This document shows positions 53,750-62,630 of a stretch of DNA of 64,000 nucleotides, in pieces (position 1 is the first letter of the stretch; every line of letters starts with the position of its first letter). The position numbers and the translations under genes are program-made. Below the pieces are notes generated by a model that was not told where the DNA came from, searched no databases, and was given only the letters and a program-made list of their open reading frames with translations. This stretch comes from JAMQKA01 sp043951865 (GTDB taxonomy: Bacteria; Bacteroidota; Rhodothermia; Balneolales; Balneolaceae), in contig NZ_JBINJF010000001.1 in the NCBI RefSeq assembly GCF_043951865.1, positions 62,001 to 126,000 of the forward strand, in the 5' to 3' direction.

Positions 53750-54901
53750 ATGAAAAGCAAGTTGACTAACACCGGGAGCAGCCGGGTACTATTTCTGTTT
53801 TTGTCTGTCTCTATCCTGGTTTCCTGCGGCACATTTTCAGGGGATATCGAACCGACCCTGGACGAGCTTGTGATGCCCGAGGGATTCCAGGTTTCCATCT
53901 ACTCTTCGGAAGTTCCCAACGCCCGATCGATGACTCGAAGTCCCTCCGGAGTTCTTTTTGTGGGAACCCGCCAGGCGGGCAAGGTGTACGCCGTACTGGA
54001 TGAAGATGGCGACTTTCAGGCCGACCGCGTCATTACGATTGCCGAAGGATTGGAGATGCCCAACGGGGTCGCTTTTCGGGATGGGGATCTGTACGTGGCG
54101 GAAGTCAGCCGGATTCTCCGCTACGACGATATTGAGGACCACTTGGAAAACCCTCCCGATCCGGTTGTCATTACCGACGATTATCCCACCGAGGAGCACC
54201 ACGGTTGGAAATATATCGACTTTGGTCCCGATGGCAAGCTGTATGTTCCGGTGGGCGCTCCCTGTAATATCTGCGAGTCGGAAGACGAGATTTTTGCCAC
54301 CATTACCCGGATTAATCCCGACGGCACAGGCCGCGAAATTGTTGCCCGCGGAGTCCGCAACACGGTGGGATTCACCTGGCATCCCGAAACCGGCAACCTC
54401 TGGTTTACGGATAACAACCGCGACTGGATGGGAGACGATCTCCCGCCGTGCGAACTCAACCGTTTGACGGAGCAGGGGCAGCATTTTGGCTACCCCTACC
54501 TGCACGGCAACGAAGTATGGGACCCCGAATTTGGCGAAAAAGGGATGTCCATGGATACCGATTTTACAACCCCGGCCCAGCTGCTGGGTCCCCATGTTGC
54601 TCCGCTCGGCGTTACCTTCTACACCGGTTCCATGTTTCCGGCGGAGTACCAAAACCAGATTTTTATAGCCGAACACGGCAGCTGGAACCGAAGCGAAAAG
54701 ATTGGCTACCGGGTTACACTTGTCCGGCTGGAAAATCGCCAACCGGTATCCTACGAGCCCTTTATCGAAGGATGGCTGCGGGAGGATGGATCGGTCTGGG
54801 GACGCCCGGTGGCCCTGCTCCAGCTTGAGGACGGTTCCATGCTCATTTCTGATGATCGAAGCGGTACCATCTATCGCTTAACCTATAACAGCAATCAATA
54901 A
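53750..54901 (+). CDS. PQQ-type sugar/sorbosone dehydrogenase-like lipoprotein
   Basis: A 383-residue lipoprotein (SVSILVSCG, Cys26) with a six-bladed beta-propeller of the soluble glucose/sorbosone dehydrogenase family. Typical segments are PEGFQVSIYSSEVPNARSM, LYVAEVSRILRYDD, EEHHGWKYIDFGPDGKLYVPVGAPCNIC, RGVRNTVGFTWHPETGNLWFTDNNRDWMGDDLPPCELN, and the C-terminal IFIAEHGSWNRSEKIGYRV. The family oxidises sugars or aldehydes using PQQ, though many members have no proven activity. It is followed by DoxX and alcohol-dehydrogenase genes on the same strand, an arrangement suggesting a small redox cluster. Confidence 0.87.
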   Translation: MKSKLTNTGSSRVLFLFLSVSILVSCGTFSGDIEPTLDELVMPEGFQVSIYSSEVPNARSMTRSPSGVLFVGTRQAGKVYAVLDEDGDFQADRVITIAEGLEMPNGVAFRDGDLYVAEVSRILRYDDIEDHLENPPDPVVITDDYPTEEHHGWKYIDFGPDGKLYVPVGAPCNICESEDEIFATITRINPDGTGREIVARGVRNTVGFTWHPETGNLWFTDNNRDWMGDDLPPCELNRLTEQGQHFGYPYLHGNEVWDPEFGEKGMSMDTDFTTPAQLLGPHVAPLGVTFYTGSMFPAEYQNQIFIAEHGSWNRSEKIGYRVTLVRLENRQPVSYEPFIEGWLREDGSVWGRPVALLQLEDGSMLISDDRSGTIYRLTYNSNQ

Positions 54902-54922
54902 CTCACTTTTTCATACACGCTT

Positions 54923-55354
54923 ATGATGAGATCCCGACGATCAGGTAAATATCGCAATGTAGGTCTGCTTCTGCTCAGAATTGGCCTGGGCATCGCTTTT
55001 ATCTTTCATGGACTTCCCAAGGTATTCGGGGGACCGGAAGCATGGACGGCCTACGGTACGGCCATGCAATACCTTGGAATCGATGCGGCGCCGATGTTCT
55101 TTGGTTTCATTGCGGGAATCACCGAACTGTTTGGAGGCATATTCCTAATGCTCGGCCTTTTTTATCGCCCCATCCTGGTCATGCTAACCCTTACGATGCT
55201 GGTGGCCATGGCCTCCAAAATCGGGGAGGGCGCGGGATACCCGGAGATCGCCCATCCCATGAAAATGGCGATTGTTTTCTTCAGCATGATTTTTATCGGC
55301 CCGGGCAAGTACAGCCTGGAAAACCGGCTCAACAAGCGGCGGAGGCTGTTTTAA
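54923..55354 (+). CDS. DoxX-family membrane protein
   Basis: A 143-residue inner-membrane protein with four predicted transmembrane segments. The family pattern is clear: LLLRIGLGIAFIFHGLPKVFGGPEAWTAYGTAMQYLG, then MFFGFIAGITELFGGIFLMLGLFYRPI. DoxX was first described as a subunit of an archaeal thiosulfate:quinone oxidoreductase; most bacterial members are of unknown function. It starts 21 bp after the PQQ-type dehydrogenase gene, so the two are probably co-transcribed. Confidence 0.93.
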   Translation: MMRSRRSGKYRNVGLLLLRIGLGIAFIFHGLPKVFGGPEAWTAYGTAMQYLGIDAAPMFFGFIAGITELFGGIFLMLGLFYRPILVMLTLTMLVAMASKIGEGAGYPEIAHPMKMAIVFFSMIFIGPGKYSLENRLNKRRRLF

Positions 55355-55525
55355 CAATACCTTGCTAAACTGAAGCATCGGAAGCGGTGACAGGCAAATT
55401 GACTTTCCGGGTATGCTCATCATCCAGAAATATTCAGGTTTTATCACCTTAGTCAACCTTGTATGGGTCGAAGCCGGGCCGGTTTAGAGTGAACCACCCC
55501 GTGCATTAACTTGTTTTTGCAATGG

Positions 55526-55535
55526 AGTGATCACT
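55526..55535. promoter_or_regulatory. Palindrome before the alcohol dehydrogenase gene
   Basis: AGTGATCACT, a perfect 10-bp palindrome 41 bp before the start codon. It is a possible operator, but short enough to occur by chance. Confidence 0.25.
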
Positions 55536-55576
55536 GAGCAGTTCAACATTATTTGAATCAAGGAAGGATAAGACGT

Positions 55577-56566
55577 ATGCGTGCAATGGTGTTCAACAAG
55601 GCGGGCAAACCCCTGGAACTGCAAGAGTTGCCCCAACCGGAGCCGGGAGAAAATCAGCTGCTGATCAACGTACGTGCCTGCGGGGTCTGCCGAACCGATC
55701 TGCACATCCTGGACGGCGATCTTGATGAGCCCAACCTGCCCCTTGTTCCCGGGCACCAGATTGTCGGTATCGTCGAAGAGGTGGGGACGAAAGTCTCGGG
55801 ATTTTCGCCGGGTGAAAAAGTGGGAGTGCCCTGGCTGGGCAACACATGCGGGCAGTGTGAATTTTGCCGGCAAGACCAGGAAAATCTTTGTGACCAGGCA
55901 TTGTTTACCGGGTACGACCTAAATGGCGGTTTTGCTGAGTATACAGTTGCTGATGCCCGCTTTTGCTTTCCGATTCCCGCAGATTACCCCGATGAGCAAG
56001 CCGCCCCCCTGCTGTGTGCCGGGCTGATCGGGTACCGCTCGCTTCGCAAGACCGGAAATGCACAAAAGCTCGGGTTTTACGGATTCGGCTCATCGGCCCA
56101 CATCCTCACCCAGGTGGCAAACTATCAACAAAAGGTGGTCTACGCCTTTACACGCCCGGGCGATACACAAGGGCAGCAGTTTGCCCGGCAGAAAGGGGCT
56201 GTCTGGTCGGGCGGCTCTGATAAATATCCCCCCGAAAAGCTGGATGCCGCCATCATTTTTGCACCGGTGGGGCCGCTGGTTCCACAAGCCCTCAAGGCGT
56301 TGAAAAAGGGAGGAACCGTGGTCTGTGCCGGCATCCACATGAGTGATATTCCCTCATTCCCCTACCATATTTTGTGGGAGGAGCGAAGCATTGAATCAGT
56401 CGCCAACCTCACGCGCCGGGATGGCCGGGAGTTCCTGGAGCTGGCTCCCCGTATTCCGGTCAAAAGCAACGTGAAAACCTACCCACTGGAAGAGGCGAAC
56501 CGGGCCCTTAATGACCTGCGGGAAGGAAATTTCGAAGGTTCCGCGGTTTTAACAACAGGTTCTTAA
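55577..56566 (+). CDS. Zinc-dependent alcohol dehydrogenase
   Basis: A medium-chain zinc alcohol dehydrogenase of 329 residues. ATG 55577 is preferred because it follows an AGGAAGG site and gives the family N-terminus (MRAMVFNKAGKPLELQELP). The catalytic zinc site (CGVCRTDLHILDGDL, GHQIVGIVEEVG) and the four structural-zinc cysteines (NTCGQCEFCRQDQENLC) are present. The Rossmann fold carries FGSSAHILTQVANYQ. It is preceded by a 220-bp gap after DoxX. The alcohol or aldehyde substrate cannot be told; a link with the PQQ-type protein upstream is plausible. Confidence 0.93.
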   Translation: MRAMVFNKAGKPLELQELPQPEPGENQLLINVRACGVCRTDLHILDGDLDEPNLPLVPGHQIVGIVEEVGTKVSGFSPGEKVGVPWLGNTCGQCEFCRQDQENLCDQALFTGYDLNGGFAEYTVADARFCFPIPADYPDEQAAPLLCAGLIGYRSLRKTGNAQKLGFYGFGSSAHILTQVANYQQKVVYAFTRPGDTQGQQFARQKGAVWSGGSDKYPPEKLDAAIIFAPVGPLVPQALKALKKGGTVVCAGIHMSDIPSFPYHILWEERSIESVANLTRRDGREFLELAPRIPVKSNVKTYPLEEANRALNDLREGNFEGSAVLTTGS

Positions 56567-56608
56567 GCTCGCAGGTGAAGACCTAAGCACGGGAGATCAC
56601 ATAAAAAC

Positions 56609-56650
56609 AACCGGCGACCAACAGCTGCTGTCGTGGTTATTTTGTTTTAA
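56609..56650 (+). terminator. Terminator after the alcohol dehydrogenase gene
   Basis: Arms AACCGGCGAC and GTCGTGGTT pair with one bulge around CAACAGCTGCT, followed by ATTTTGTTTT. It lies about 45 bp past the stop codon. Confidence 0.5.
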
Positions 56651-56809
56651 AATTGGTTAAGGCTGAATTAAATGTCATCTTGCTCCATATGGTCTGTCCT
56701 GTGACCTTTCACCTGTTGTGATATTAACCATGATTCTTTGTAAATTTGCCGCACTATCCGAGCGGTTAGCAAGACCCATTACCATCTGAATCGAAAATGC
56801 TCTTTATCT

Positions 56810-57814
56810 ATGTATGATATTGTACTGATTCCGGGAGACGGTATCGGCCCCGAAATAACTGATTCCGTGACCACGATATTGAAAAAAGCCGGTGCCGAAA
56901 TCAACTGGATCCGGTGTGACGCCGGGCTTAAAGCCTATAACGAGCTTGGCGATCCTCTTCCCGACGAGACGCTTGAGGCGCTGGATAAATACCGGATTGC
57001 GCTAAAAGGCCCGCTCACTACCCCGGTCGGTTCCGGCTTCAGGTCAGTCAATGTTGCACTTCGTCAAAAATTTAAGCTGTACAGCAATATCCGGCCGGCC
57101 AAAACGCTGCCGTATATCAAGACATCGTTCAAGGATGTTGACATGGTGATATTCCGGGAGAATACGCAGGGATTATACATCGGCAAGGAGCATTGGGTGG
57201 GACCCGAGCAGGGACATGCGGAGAGTATCGCGGTCGTTACCCGGGAAGCCAGTGAAAAAATCATCCGGGCCGCTTTTACCTATGCCGAGCGCAACAACCG
57301 GAAAAAGGTGACCCTGGTTCACAAGGCCAACATCCTGAAACTCACTACCGGACTTTTCCTGGAGGTGGGACAGGAGATTGCCTCGGAATTCCCGGATATT
57401 GAATTTGAAGACCTTATCGTTGACAACATGGCCATGCAGATGGTCATGCGTCCCTACCGTTTTGATGTTATTGTGACCACCAACCTGTTTGGAGACATCC
57501 TTTCGGACCTGGCCTCCGGACTTGTGGGAGGACTTGGCGTTACCGGGGCCGCCAACATCGGGGATGATGCCGCCATTTTTGAGGCTGTCCACGGCTCGGC
57601 GCCCGATATTGCGGGCGAAGGCAAGGCCAATCCCATCGCCTTCCTGTTTGGAGCCCTGATGATGCTGGATCACCTGGAAGAGACCGAAATGGCCGAACGC
57701 ATACGCCAGGCAGTGTACGAAACCCTGAAATACGAAAAGGTCTGCACCCCGGATATCGGCGGACTGGGAACCACCGAAACGTTTACACGATCGGTGTGTA
57801 ATAACCTGGAGTAA
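56810..57814 (+). CDS. Isocitrate/isopropylmalate-type dehydrogenase (NAD-IDH-like)
   Basis: A beta-decarboxylating dehydrogenase of 334 residues. Motifs are the nucleotide start (VLIPGDGIGPEITDS), substrate segment (RPAKTLPYIKTSFKDVDMVIFRENTQGLYIGKE), the lysine region (VTLVHKANILKLTTGLF), the metal Asp motif (NLFGDILSDLASGLVGGLG) and the coenzyme part (FEAVHGSAPDIAGEGKANPIA), where the residues favour NAD. It probably makes 2-oxoglutarate in the TCA cycle; homo-isocitrate or isopropylmalate remain possible. The last 15 codons and about 40 bp beyond the stop recur at 61758-61842, with synonymous changes, suggesting an integration event in its 3' end. Confidence 0.92.
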   Translation: MYDIVLIPGDGIGPEITDSVTTILKKAGAEINWIRCDAGLKAYNELGDPLPDETLEALDKYRIALKGPLTTPVGSGFRSVNVALRQKFKLYSNIRPAKTLPYIKTSFKDVDMVIFRENTQGLYIGKEHWVGPEQGHAESIAVVTREASEKIIRAAFTYAERNNRKKVTLVHKANILKLTTGLFLEVGQEIASEFPDIEFEDLIVDNMAMQMVMRPYRFDVIVTTNLFGDILSDLASGLVGGLGVTGAANIGDDAAIFEAVHGSAPDIAGEGKANPIAFLFGALMMLDHLEETEMAERIRQAVYETLKYEKVCTPDIGGLGTTETFTRSVCNNLE

Positions 57815-57852
57815 CTTTTTATAAAACAGTCAAAAACAGATATCAAAAATTC
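57769..57852 (+). repeat. Direct repeat at the idh 3' end (att-like), left copy
   Basis: The last 15 codons of idh (T-T-E-T-F-T-R-S-V-C-N-N-L-E-stop) and about 38 bp downstream. It is repeated in the same orientation at 61758-61842 with changes that nearly all keep the encoded residues. This fits the junction of an element that has integrated into idh and restored its end. Confidence 0.7.
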
Positions 57853-57901
57853 TATTGAAATGCATTTCCAAATATCTGCAAGAGACTCACTTACTTGTCA
57901 T

Positions 57902-58255
57902 CTAGTCCATCCGCGGATTTACGATATTATTGTAGATCGAACCAAAGGTATAGCTCACCCCGATTGTTGCGCTCATTGAATAGTCGGTTGCCAGCGCTCT
58001 CTGGCGCAAGATAATTTCTTCTTCCGTCAAATCCTGTTTGGAGAGAGATAGCTGATCGTTAATAAGAGAGTACTTATCCCGCGCTTCCTGTCTCAAGGCT
58101 GCGCCTACCTGTACCTGGGAGAGGATGTCATTCCCATCGGCCGAAGCTACAAGGATGATTTTATTGAAAAAATTGAAGATTGTAACTGAAGTTGCAAATG
58201 ATGCCTTTTTAAAAAATGCTTTGAATGCCAGTGAGTCTATTAAAGTGTAACCTTC
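57902..58255 (-). pseudogene. 5'-truncated outer-membrane protein gene
   Basis: An open frame of 117 codons that runs from just after an in-frame TAG to the stop at 57902, with no ATG start. It encodes a C-terminal barrel end: SVTIFNFFNKIILVASADGND, then ILSQVQVGAALRQEARDKY, a charged loop, then LATDYSMSATIGVSYTFGSIYNNIVNPRMD. This is the type of end seen in Bacteroidota outer-membrane proteins. The 5' part is missing, as expected at the border of an inserted or deleted segment. Confidence 0.65.
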
Positions 58256-58409
58256 CTAATCCAATGCTTTAGCAAGCAGGAGTATCAGCACAGCGGAACA
58301 GGAACCTGAAATATGATATCATTTTTTGTTCCTGTATTATCTCACAAACATCCATTTTTTAGGCGTATATTCCTTTGCAGACAAGCGTCAATATAAACGC
58401 GTTATAAAT

Positions 58410-58754
58410 ATGAAATGGTTGCTAACTTTATTAATCCTACTGCCATCCATCCTGCAAGCACAAGAATACAAGGTCGAGCATAGATGCCAAGGGAATAACA
58501 AACATACGATGGTCGTTGAATACCACGATCTTTACTATGTTGTCGTTACCCCCGAGTATTTTCAACACAACTGGACAATTCGGCATCTGGATGGAATCAG
58601 CTTCGGCGGTCAAGGGACCCTGCATTATTCTACCAATGCAACCCGCTCCAATCAAATGGAAGTGAATATTATCTCACAATCCAAGTGGAAGTATTCCGGC
58701 CGGACAGGTGCGATAAATGTTTGCAGAGAGATTGTAAAAGGCAATTCTTACTGA
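58410..58754 (+). CDS. Small secreted protein, unknown family
   Basis: A 114-residue protein with a good signal peptide (MKWLLTLLILLPSILQAQ). The mature part of about 96 residues has two cysteines (HRCQGNN and INVCREI) that may form a disulfide, and alternating strands (VVEYHDLYYVVVTPEYF). No family is recognised. The start at 58410 is chosen for the signal peptide. The surrounding DNA is AT-richer than the chromosome to the left. Confidence 0.6.
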   Translation: MKWLLTLLILLPSILQAQEYKVEHRCQGNNKHTMVVEYHDLYYVVVTPEYFQHNWTIRHLDGISFGGQGTLHYSTNATRSNQMEVNIISQSKWKYSGRTGAINVCREIVKGNSY

Positions 58755-58798
58755 AAGAGTATAGGAACACCCGAAAGTTTATGAAAGAGGGTCACCAG

Positions 58799-60268
58799 TT
58801 ATTTAATTACCTCAACTAAGGCCACATACGCCTCGTTGCCCGGCGTCTTTAGGGTTATCGTTCCGCGGTCTCCCCAGTTGGACCGGTCTCCTTCCCACTT
58901 GACCTCTACTTCCTCCGGTTCCGACCAGGACAACTCTTCAATGTTCAGCCATCGAACCCTGACCTGTTCGACATATTCCCACGGATCAAGATCGATCATG
59001 AAACGGCCTCTTGGGAAATAAACGGCATACTCATTTCCAATATCAGCCGTAACGTAGGCTTCAACCGCGCTTCGGGCCGCGGCCACGCGATGTCGCAACA
59101 GGTCATTATGCGGTGAGGCGGAAAAGATATCAAACTCCTCCAGCAGCATATCCATGGCCTTAAGATTAGTCTGAACGCGCTCGTTCAGCCCCGAACCCCA
59201 CACGCGCGGCAGGGCGGGACGGTGGAAGCGACTGGATGCGGTGCCGGCAAAAATGTTACGCCAAAACCGGTTGATTGCCTCGGTTTCCGTGCCCGCGGAA
59301 TAGTTTACTCCATCTGCCCCGCCGTACACTTTTTCGTTGTTCATCGGCATGGGATCGGAGGCCAGTTTCTTCCTCCAGTCCATAATATTATCCCAGTGCC
59401 CCTGTCCCCTTGCCCCTCTTGAGTCCTGGTTATTCTGGGATATTTCAACATAGCTGTAGGTATCATGGTACGTCATGGCAGCCCGTACGGAGTTGCTGGG
59501 ATCAAACTGCATGGTGGTTACGTACGCTTCCCGACCCATATCGTTGGCTGCCTGATTAATGTACCGGGCCCAGTAGTTCTCCCATATCGGTCCCTCACTG
59601 CTTTCATTATTTATATTATACAAAATATGATCATAGCTCAGGGCGATGGAAAGCAGCTTATCAATATATTTTTTTTGATAAGCTAATACCTCGGTATTAT
59701 TCGTTTCCACCGTGTTATGGAAATCATCATCATCGCCAATAACCTCATTGGAATAATTCACATTATTTTTCCCGGTCCACGGATCGTTCGGTCCACCCAG
59801 ATCAAATACATCCCACAATGTAAGCTGTACGATGATTCCCCGTTTAGCCGTCTCGTTTAGAAAAAATGTCAGTCGGTCCCAGTACTCCTCGTTCCACTGA
59901 TCCAGATTATAAAAACCATCACTATTCCGCGGAAAGGCAGAAACATTATCCTCATCGCGATTGGACATGGTATTGCGCACATAATTTCCGCCCACCGACG
60001 CGAGAAGATCGAGATGATCGGTCAGCTTGTCGCCGGTCCACTGAAACAGGTTGTCGTCATCGCTGCCCCCGCGCAGCAGGATCGGCTCGCCCTCATACTC
60101 CCAATACCACGGGTTTTCATCATAGGGTTGGATGGGAGAAGGTGCCTGAATCGCACCTGTTGTTTTATTTCCCGGCTCACCGGCCAAATTACCCACAGGC
60201 GCAGTCCCTTCAGGCAGCAGGAAAAATAAAATTAGTAACAGAAACTGGCTTAATCTATTAAAAAGCAT
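58799..60268 (-). CDS. Secreted GH-A-clan glycosidase (DUF4038/collagen-binding type)
   Basis: A 489-residue exported enzyme with a TIM-barrel resembling DUF4038/GH140-like glycosidases. After the signal peptide come NPWYWEYEGEPILLRGGSDDDNLFQW and YVRNTMSNRDEDN; the likely acid/base Glu221 lies in LYNINNESSEGP, with YHDTYSYVEISQNNQ in a later strand. The C-terminal region (about 390-489, GNEYAVYFPRGRFMIDLDPWEYVEQVRVRWLNI) resembles the collagen-binding-2 type beta-sandwich. It lies next to a pectate lyase, so a role in pectin side-chain or rhamnogalacturonan breakdown is plausible. Confidence 0.78.
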   Translation of the reverse strand: MLFNRLSQFLLLILFFLLPEGTAPVGNLAGEPGNKTTGAIQAPSPIQPYDENPWYWEYEGEPILLRGGSDDDNLFQWTGDKLTDHLDLLASVGGNYVRNTMSNRDEDNVSAFPRNSDGFYNLDQWNEEYWDRLTFFLNETAKRGIIVQLTLWDVFDLGGPNDPWTGKNNVNYSNEVIGDDDDFHNTVETNNTEVLAYQKKYIDKLLSIALSYDHILYNINNESSEGPIWENYWARYINQAANDMGREAYVTTMQFDPSNSVRAAMTYHDTYSYVEISQNNQDSRGARGQGHWDNIMDWRKKLASDPMPMNNEKVYGGADGVNYSAGTETEAINRFWRNIFAGTASSRFHRPALPRVWGSGLNERVQTNLKAMDMLLEEFDIFSASPHNDLLRHRVAAARSAVEAYVTADIGNEYAVYFPRGRFMIDLDPWEYVEQVRVRWLNIEELSWSEPEEVEVKWEGDRSNWGDRGTITLKTPGNEAYVALVEVIK

Positions 60269-60421
60269 AGTGTTCGTATTTTTATTGAAGCTTTAAATTC
60301 GATGTATCACAAAACTTAAGATCAAAGCTGCAATCAGTCCTCTCTGTTTCGACAAAAGTTGAAGCATGACAAGAGCCCTGTAATACATTTGCGATAAATG
60401 GTTTTGAGATTCATAAATCGA

Positions 60422-61555
60422 TCATTCCATCGATAGGTTGTGTTTGGCCCTCCACGCTGGATACTCCTCGGCCAGCAGTTCCCCGGCCCAGTCGCCGTAC
60501 CAATCGTAACCGGCGCGCCGTTCCTGCGGAACCTTGGAGTACTCATAGAAAATATCTGAATCACGGTTCATAAAGATGGGACGATTGGTTTCAATCTCGT
60601 AAAAACGTGCCCACAATGGTCCCGCCTCGGGATCCTCCACGAGCCGCTTGTCTTCCCGTCCTTTTTCATCAGTAAACTCCTCGTATCGATAGCCGTGGAT
60701 CGCGGTGTCCCTGTACCATTCAACGGCACCTTCAACAGCGGCGGTGATCTCCGGGGTGGGTTCTTCGACTGCCATCAAAAAACGTACGATACCTGCACTC
60801 GCGGCACCGGCAAGAGACGGCGGCTCGTAGGAACGGGCCCACGCCGGCTCAAGCGTTTCCGGATCGTGCTGTGCGCACCAGGCGGTGCGCTGCCCATCCT
60901 GTATGATCTGCATGTCCAGGATGGCTACTATCCCCTTGTTGACCGCTTCGGAAGCGCGCTGACGCCTGGATGAATCAACGAATGTATAGGGATCCTGCCC
61001 TTCCGCTACATCACGAAGCATGCGCATCGCGCCGATCATCGCCCCGTCGTTGAAGGTAATCATTTCATAATATCCTTCCCGGATGGGATAGTACTGTGGC
61101 CAGCCGCCGCTATCGTACTGGGCCTCCACCAGGTAGTCTACGCCTTTCAGAAACCCCTCTTTGAAGCGGTCGTGGCCGGTCGCATTATGCACCCGGGCCA
61201 AATAGCGCATTTGCGTATAGGTCGCACCGTTGTCTATGGTAATGTTGCTGAGCGTGGTTCCTCCCGCGGACTGTTCGTTGCGGATGCTGTCTTTATCCGC
61301 CTCGCCGAGTACCTGCGACATGTCGATATTCTTCGGCCACCCGCCACTCTCGTGTTGGTAGAGCAACACATTGTCTGCTATGCGAACAGCTTCAGGGCCC
61401 TGGTACCATTCCGCTTCCTGCTCAAGTGCGTCATCCCAGTCAATGGAATCCACTGCAGCCGGATCTCCTGATTGCCCCGACTCGCCACATGAGATAAAAA
61501 ACATAACCAAAAACAGGGGTATGCACCGCAAACTTAATATGCTATTCATATCCAT
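60422..61555 (-). CDS. Pectate lyase, PL10 family
   Basis: A 377-residue lipoprotein (FLVMFFISCGES) of the PL10 pectate lyase family, which cuts polygalacturonate by beta-elimination. The start at 61555 (or Met three codons later) gives the signal peptide; the frame is open to 61726 without it. PL10 motifs are visible: YQHESGGWPKNIDMS, TIDNGATYTQMRYLARVHNATG, YDSGGWPQYYPIREGYYEMITFNDGAM and TAWCAQHDPETLEPAWARSYEPPSLAG. The C-terminal Arg/Tyr region (GYDWYGDWAGELL) is intact. It lies 150 bp from the GH-type gene on the same strand. Confidence 0.93.
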   Translation of the reverse strand: MDMNSILSLRCIPLFLVMFFISCGESGQSGDPAAVDSIDWDDALEQEAEWYQGPEAVRIADNVLLYQHESGGWPKNIDMSQVLGEADKDSIRNEQSAGGTTLSNITIDNGATYTQMRYLARVHNATGHDRFKEGFLKGVDYLVEAQYDSGGWPQYYPIREGYYEMITFNDGAMIGAMRMLRDVAEGQDPYTFVDSSRRQRASEAVNKGIVAILDMQIIQDGQRTAWCAQHDPETLEPAWARSYEPPSLAGAASAGIVRFLMAVEEPTPEITAAVEGAVEWYRDTAIHGYRYEEFTDEKGREDKRLVEDPEAGPLWARFYEIETNRPIFMNRDSDIFYEYSKVPQERRAGYDWYGDWAGELLAEEYPAWRAKHNLSME

Positions 61556-61757
61556 TTTTATCTTTTCCAATTCATGATTTGGATGGATACCATCATGTTG
61601 AGAATCAAAGCCCGATCTTACCGGTTGCTCGTTATTCATAATACTCCATTTCCCATATCGTCTTAATGTTCTATTGAAGCTATAAGCAACTGATGAATGA
61701 AGACCTCTCAAAAAATATTCGACCAACGGTCGATAAGGTACTATGAACGGGCGATAA

Positions 61758-61842
61758 AACCACAGAAACCTTTACTCGGCCGGTGTGCAATAACCTGGAG
61801 TGACTATTATAAAAACAGTCCAAAACAGATAGTTAAAAAATC
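61758..61842 (+). repeat. Displaced idh 3' end (att-like), right copy
   Basis: Encodes T-T-E-T-F-T-R-P-V-C-N-N-L-E-stop in frame, followed by AACAGTCCAAAACAGATAG. The left copy at 57769-57852 has the same residues except Ser for Pro. There is no idh sequence immediately upstream, so this is a stranded fragment of a gene end. Confidence 0.7.
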
Positions 61843-61869
61843 CCCTCTGTCTACTCAAAAACAGAGAGG
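61835..61869 (-). terminator. Terminator for the carbohydrate-binding lipoprotein gene
   Basis: Read on the minus strand: CCTCTCTGT, a 10-nt loop, ACAGAGGGG (nine pairs, one G-U), then ATTTTTT. It follows the stop of the minus-strand gene at 61927 by about 58 bp. Confidence 0.65.
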
Positions 61870-61926
61870 ATGATATTATGGGAAATTTCTTAATTTGGGA
61901 TCATTTATAATTTGATTCTAACATCC

Positions 61927-62514
61927 TCACTTAGTGATGGGCTCAAAGATAAGTTTACTCCATCTGCCCCGCGCCCAGGCAAATCCATCACCTTCAGGTA
62001 TAAGTCCGTTGGAATGCGTATTGGATGCTATGCGGAGCGTATCTCCCGAATTAATTTCGATTTTGTCCCATGTGTGGCTTGCATTTCCAAACGGTTGGTC
62101 TGTCTCCGGATTTACAAACTCTGCTTTAAACTCACTATTGATAAAGAGTCGATAGGTAGACTCTCCGTCTTCTTCAGGCATTGTTTCAATAGTAACATTG
62201 TAAACCCCCGATTCTCCTCTCCAAATCGTCTCAACGGCCCCAAATTCATCGGGATATTCAATCGAATTTACCGCAATTACCCCTCTGGATTCATCCCGAT
62301 ATGCCGGGACATATCCCTCCACTTCCAACCGTTCGAAATCCTGAACAGCCACAAGGGTATCGGTTTGTGATACTTCTATTGTTGCAGACGATTCCTGCTT
62401 CTCGCTTCTTCCACAGCCGATCAATAGAAACATTATAAGCAGAAATATACACATAACGCCTGCTACAGGGAACCTTTCCTTTTTGCTATTGCATTGAACA
62501 CAACTTGACATCAT
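61927..62514 (-). CDS. Lipoprotein with carbohydrate-binding-like beta-sandwich
   Basis: A 195-residue lipoprotein: MCIFLLIMFLLIGCGRSE gives the signal and lipid Cys. The mature part looks like a CBM-type jelly roll (DFERLEVEGYVPAYRDESRGVIAV, YNVTIETMPEEDGESTYRLFINSEF, FGNASHTWDKIEINSGDTLRIASNTHSNG, FAWARGRWSKLIFEP). The start could be Met1 at 62514 or a later Met at about 62454; the latter places the signal peptide at the N-terminus. It lies just downstream of the last glycosidase of the window and probably helps it or the pectate lyase bind plant or algal polysaccharide. Confidence 0.75.
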   Translation of the reverse strand: MMSSCVQCNSKKERFPVAGVMCIFLLIMFLLIGCGRSEKQESSATIEVSQTDTLVAVQDFERLEVEGYVPAYRDESRGVIAVNSIEYPDEFGAVETIWRGESGVYNVTIETMPEEDGESTYRLFINSEFKAEFVNPETDQPFGNASHTWDKIEINSGDTLRIASNTHSNGLIPEGDGFAWARGRWSKLIFEPITK

Positions 62515-62630
62515 AACGAATGGGGTTAAAATGTAAATTCAGAATAATAATTCTGCCTTCACGGGTTAAAATTATCATAATTAGTTTTTCGTCCACTATA
62601 CCAACGGTAACGATGAACCGCCCCCGTAAA

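Larger units (their letters stand above)
61556..61926. other. Intergenic region with the right idh repeat and a terminator
   Basis: About 370 bp. It contains the right-hand copy of the idh end (61758-61842) and the terminator of the next minus-strand gene (61835-61869). No gene is supported between. Confidence 0.6.

Noticed and set aside
58799..61726. Complete polysaccharide-utilisation locus in the right block
   Set aside because: No SusC/SusD pair or regulator is present between 57.8 and 64 kb, so only a group of degradative genes is claimed.
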